A DNA stretch of 36,936 nt, taken from Halomonas korlensis. GTDB taxonomy: Bacteria; Pseudomonadota; Gammaproteobacteria; Pseudomonadales; Halomonadaceae. Made by a program: the position numbers and the translations under genes. The stretch is from contig NZ_FPBP01000020.1 in assembly GCF_900116705.1 (NCBI RefSeq), forward strand, positions 1 to 36,936, given 5' to 3'. The notes beneath the pieces were generated by a model. It had not been told where the DNA came from. It made no database searches and saw only the letters and a program-made list of their open reading frames with translations. This document shows positions 35,353-36,936 of the stretch, in pieces. The first letter of the stretch is position 1. Every line of letters starts with the position of its first letter.

Positions 35353-35455
35353 GTGCCCAAACGGTGCCCATTCGGTGCCCAACCTGAAATCCAAATACGC
35401 TATATTCGTTTCTAATGATTGACCACTGGCCGAGGCCGGGCACGCATTTGGGCAC
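35353..35455. repeat. Phased GTGCCCA iterons with two inverted copies
   Basis: GTGCCCA occurs at 35353-35359, 35364-35370 and 35375-35381, exactly 11 bases apart, which is close to one helical turn. The inverse, (C/T)GGGCAC, occurs at 35437-35443 and 35449-35455, 12 apart. Such phased short repeats beside a tRNA attachment site look like arm-type binding sites of a tyrosine integrase or its directionality factor. No integrase gene is visible, so this is inference. Confidence 0.55.
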
Positions 35456-35858
35456 AAGCCACTTGGTAGCACGATCAGTACCGATTGATACCGACAGTAT
35501 ACCCTGTGGAAAAAACGACGGCTGTTCTGGTGCCTGGCATCCGATGCAGCAACCAAAAAGAATAAAAGTGATACGCGGGCATAAGATTCCCATCTGCTCC
35601 GACCCACCATTAGGAGTCAGCGAAGCTAGCCCGCAAAGGACATATATACAGCCGCATTCGGCCACGAGCGGTCCTTCATTACACGCTGATATTACGTAGC
35701 AAGAAAGTGGTTGCCCTTTTGTACGGGTCGGTCCTCGACGAAGGGACAGTCTCACTGCCTCACTGCAACAACAATGACGCCGTATCTGTCGCCATTCTGC
35801 CACATGGATCAGAAACAAAAGCTTGCTAATATGGGCATGATAGATTTTGGAGAATCGC
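35456..35858. other. Gene-free stretch upstream of the lipoprotein
   Basis: No convincing gene. A 194-codon minus-strand frame crosses it but also runs through the terminator and iterons and has no family features. TGCTAATAT near 35824-35832 resembles an extended -10 box and could be the lipoprotein promoter; the -35 is unclear. Confidence 0.35.
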
Positions 35859-36134
35859 ATGCGACTGACCTTCCTGCTAATCAGTGCTATTGCCATTATG
35901 AGCCTGGCAGGCTGTAGCTACCAGCCAGCACGAATCAGCACAGTGCCTGCCATAGTGATCGATGATGGTGGGTACGGTAAGGACCGTGTGAGGCGCCATC
36001 GTGAATACGGTGAAGGCCGATACCATAACCACGAAACGCCGATTCCCCCGGGGCACCTACCACCGCCAGGAGAATGCCGGGACTGGGATCCGAATCTTCC
36101 CCCTGGCCAGCAACCCCCGCCTTATAAGTGCTAG
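35859..36134 (+). CDS. Small outer-membrane-type lipoprotein
   Basis: 91 residues. The ATG at 35859 is chosen over the TTG at 35847 because TTTGGAG lies 7 nt before it and the signal starts there (MRLTFLLISAIAIMSLAGC). The lipobox LAGC places the lipidated Cys at residue 19; the following SYQ has no Asp at +2, which favours the outer membrane. The mature part is short: a polar, Arg/His-rich segment (RVRRHREYGEGRYHNHE), then a Pro-Gly-rich tail with PPGHLPPPGECRDW and LPPGQQPPPYKC. I have seen this PPG..PPPGECR pattern in uncharacterised small lipoproteins. Two Cys in the tail could form a disulfide. It lies beyond the tRNA fragment and is probably unrelated to the Tc system. Confidence 0.8.
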   Translation: MRLTFLLISAIAIMSLAGCSYQPARISTVPAIVIDDGGYGKDRVRRHREYGEGRYHNHETPIPPGHLPPPGECRDWDPNLPPGQQPPPYKC

Positions 36135-36485
36135 CTGACGGGTCCGGCTATCTGAACTCACCAAGCAACGTCCAGATGCCAAGCCTGAATGAGCAGAAAA
36201 GGATATCCACTTTCTTCCGTGCATGTGGTATATCCTGGCTAGCTGCTGCGCTCCATCTACAGCCTGTTGTACGGCTGAGGTCCTATCGTCCCTGGCCAAA
36301 TAGACGATCAGCTGCGGGGTCAAAAAACGGCCAGGAGCGGACTTTTTCGTCGGTGCCTTGAAACGGTGCTGCCTGCTCTCTGGTCACCTTCGCTCCACAG
36401 AAAACAAACCTTCGTAATGGAATGGTCCGCCCCTCCCTCATACCCTTCTGGATGAGGCTATGCCGAGGCGAAGGAGGAAGGCACC
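36135..36485. other. Stretch between lipoprotein and transposase, possible IS110 left end
   Basis: No gene. The last 100-150 bases precede an IS110-type start codon and would belong to the left end of that element. An AGGAGG ribosome site at 36472-36477 lies 8 nt from the ATG at 36486. IS110 elements carry their bridge RNA in non-coding end sequence, so a relic of it could be here, but I cannot show the structure by eye. Confidence 0.35.
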
Positions 36486-36936
36486 ATGACCATTGCAACG
36501 ATTGGCATCGATATTGGCAAATCCACGTTTCATGTCTGCGCGCTGGATGAGCATGGCCACGTCAGATTGCGCAAGGCCTTCTCACGTTCGACCATCGTGG
36601 CAGCGGCGCCTTCCACCAAGAACCAGGCCAAGCAGCGCGACCCGGCGATGAAGCAGACCAAGAAAGGCAACCAGTGGTATTTCGGCCTGAAGGCCCATAT
36701 CGGCGTCGATGCGGTCACCGGGCTGACCCACATGTCGTTGCCACTGCGGCCAACGTGGCCGATGTCACCATGGTCAGTCATCTCGTGCATGACGATGACA
36801 AGCGGATATACGGCGATGCCGGCTATACCGGCATGGGGAAGTACCTGGACGAAGAAAAGGACGCCCCGGATTCTCGGTGCTGCGTCGCCGCCAAGCGCGG
36901 CGCCATCAAGAAGCTGGACGACAGCCCGATGAAAAT
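36486..36936 (+). pseudogene. Chimeric transposase fragment: IS110 start joined to IS5 middle
   Basis: The ATG at 36486, with a strong AGGAGG site, starts MTIATIGIDIGKSTFHVCAL, the RuvC-like DEDD start of IS110 transposases (first Asp in GIDIGK). After about 35 codons (near 36590) the frame switches seamlessly to an IS5-type DDE transposase: TIVAAAPSTKNQAKQRDP, QTKKGNQWYFGLKAHIGVD and TGLTH. Near 36728 there is a one-base frameshift; the IS5 sequence continues in another frame as VATAANVADVTMVSHLVHDD, then KRIYGDAGYTGMGKYLDEEK and the right window edge. The IS5 part begins just after where its first catalytic Asp should be. It is a recombination product of two IS elements and cannot be an active transposase. 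Confidence 0.8.

Noticed and set aside
35312..35896. A 194-codon minus-strand frame beside the tRNA fragment
   Set aside because: It runs through the terminator hairpin, the iterons and the start of the lipoprotein gene, and has no family features or ribosome site. I considered a decayed integrase but saw no tyrosine-recombinase motif.
1..36936. CRISPR arrays, rRNA genes, phage structural genes, restriction systems
   Set aside because: Looked for and not found: no regularly spaced repeats of CRISPR size, no rRNA-like sequence, and no recognisable phage or restriction proteins.

Overview
The window looks like a GC-rich accessory region (genomic island) from a gammaproteobacterium. A halophilic or marine genus such as Halomonas is my guess, from GC-rich codon use, the tRNA-Arg type, the LysR relics and the IS content, but nothing seen here fixes the genus. 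About 26 kb of the 37 kb is three giant minus-strand genes. The flanks are full of broken insertion sequences, gene relics and an attachment-site-like tRNA fragment.

Layout, left to right. 1-1187: an exported TPR-like protein running off the left edge (minus). 1188-3962: a relic zone with an IS5 scrap, a remnant that recurs at the right end, a strong hairpin, a secreted-protein gene with an in-frame TGA, and a decayed IS701-type transposase. 4033-5253: an unrecognised 406-residue protein with a C-terminal hydrophobic hairpin (minus). 5384-6058: an IS5-family transposase lacking its C-terminus (minus). 6159-16175: a 3338-residue Tc-toxin A subunit (TcA; translocation channel). 16291-16593: a nonsense-broken small membrane-protein gene. 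16681-24738: a fused TcB-TcC protein (TcBC1). 24739-25994: a leader region and LysR relic. 25995-33971: a second fused TcB-TcC protein (TcBC2). 33972-34910: a second copy of the leader and LysR relic, plus a repeat. 35257-35455: the 3' half of tRNA-Arg(CCG), a terminator and GTGCCCA iterons. 35859-36134: a small lipoprotein. 36486-36936: a chimeric IS110/IS5 transposase fragment running off the right edge.

How it works together. In Tc complexes TcA forms a pentameric pore and injection channel. TcB plus TcC form a hollow cocoon in which the RHS core of TcC cuts off the variable C-terminus, which is the toxic enzyme. Here one TcA gene is paired with two fused TcBC genes. The two TcBC proteins are near-copies through the SpvB, VCBS, mid and RHS regions, and both keep the two RHS aspartates 23 residues apart. 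After the RHS core they diverge completely. TcBC1 carries about 310 residues with a PD-(D/E)XK-nuclease-like pattern. TcBC2 carries about 315 residues with an HNH-nuclease-like pattern. The simplest reading is one injector with two interchangeable warheads, made by duplication of a unit (LysR relic, leader, TcBC) and exchange of the 3' tip. These two tips are the most promising undescribed elements in the window.
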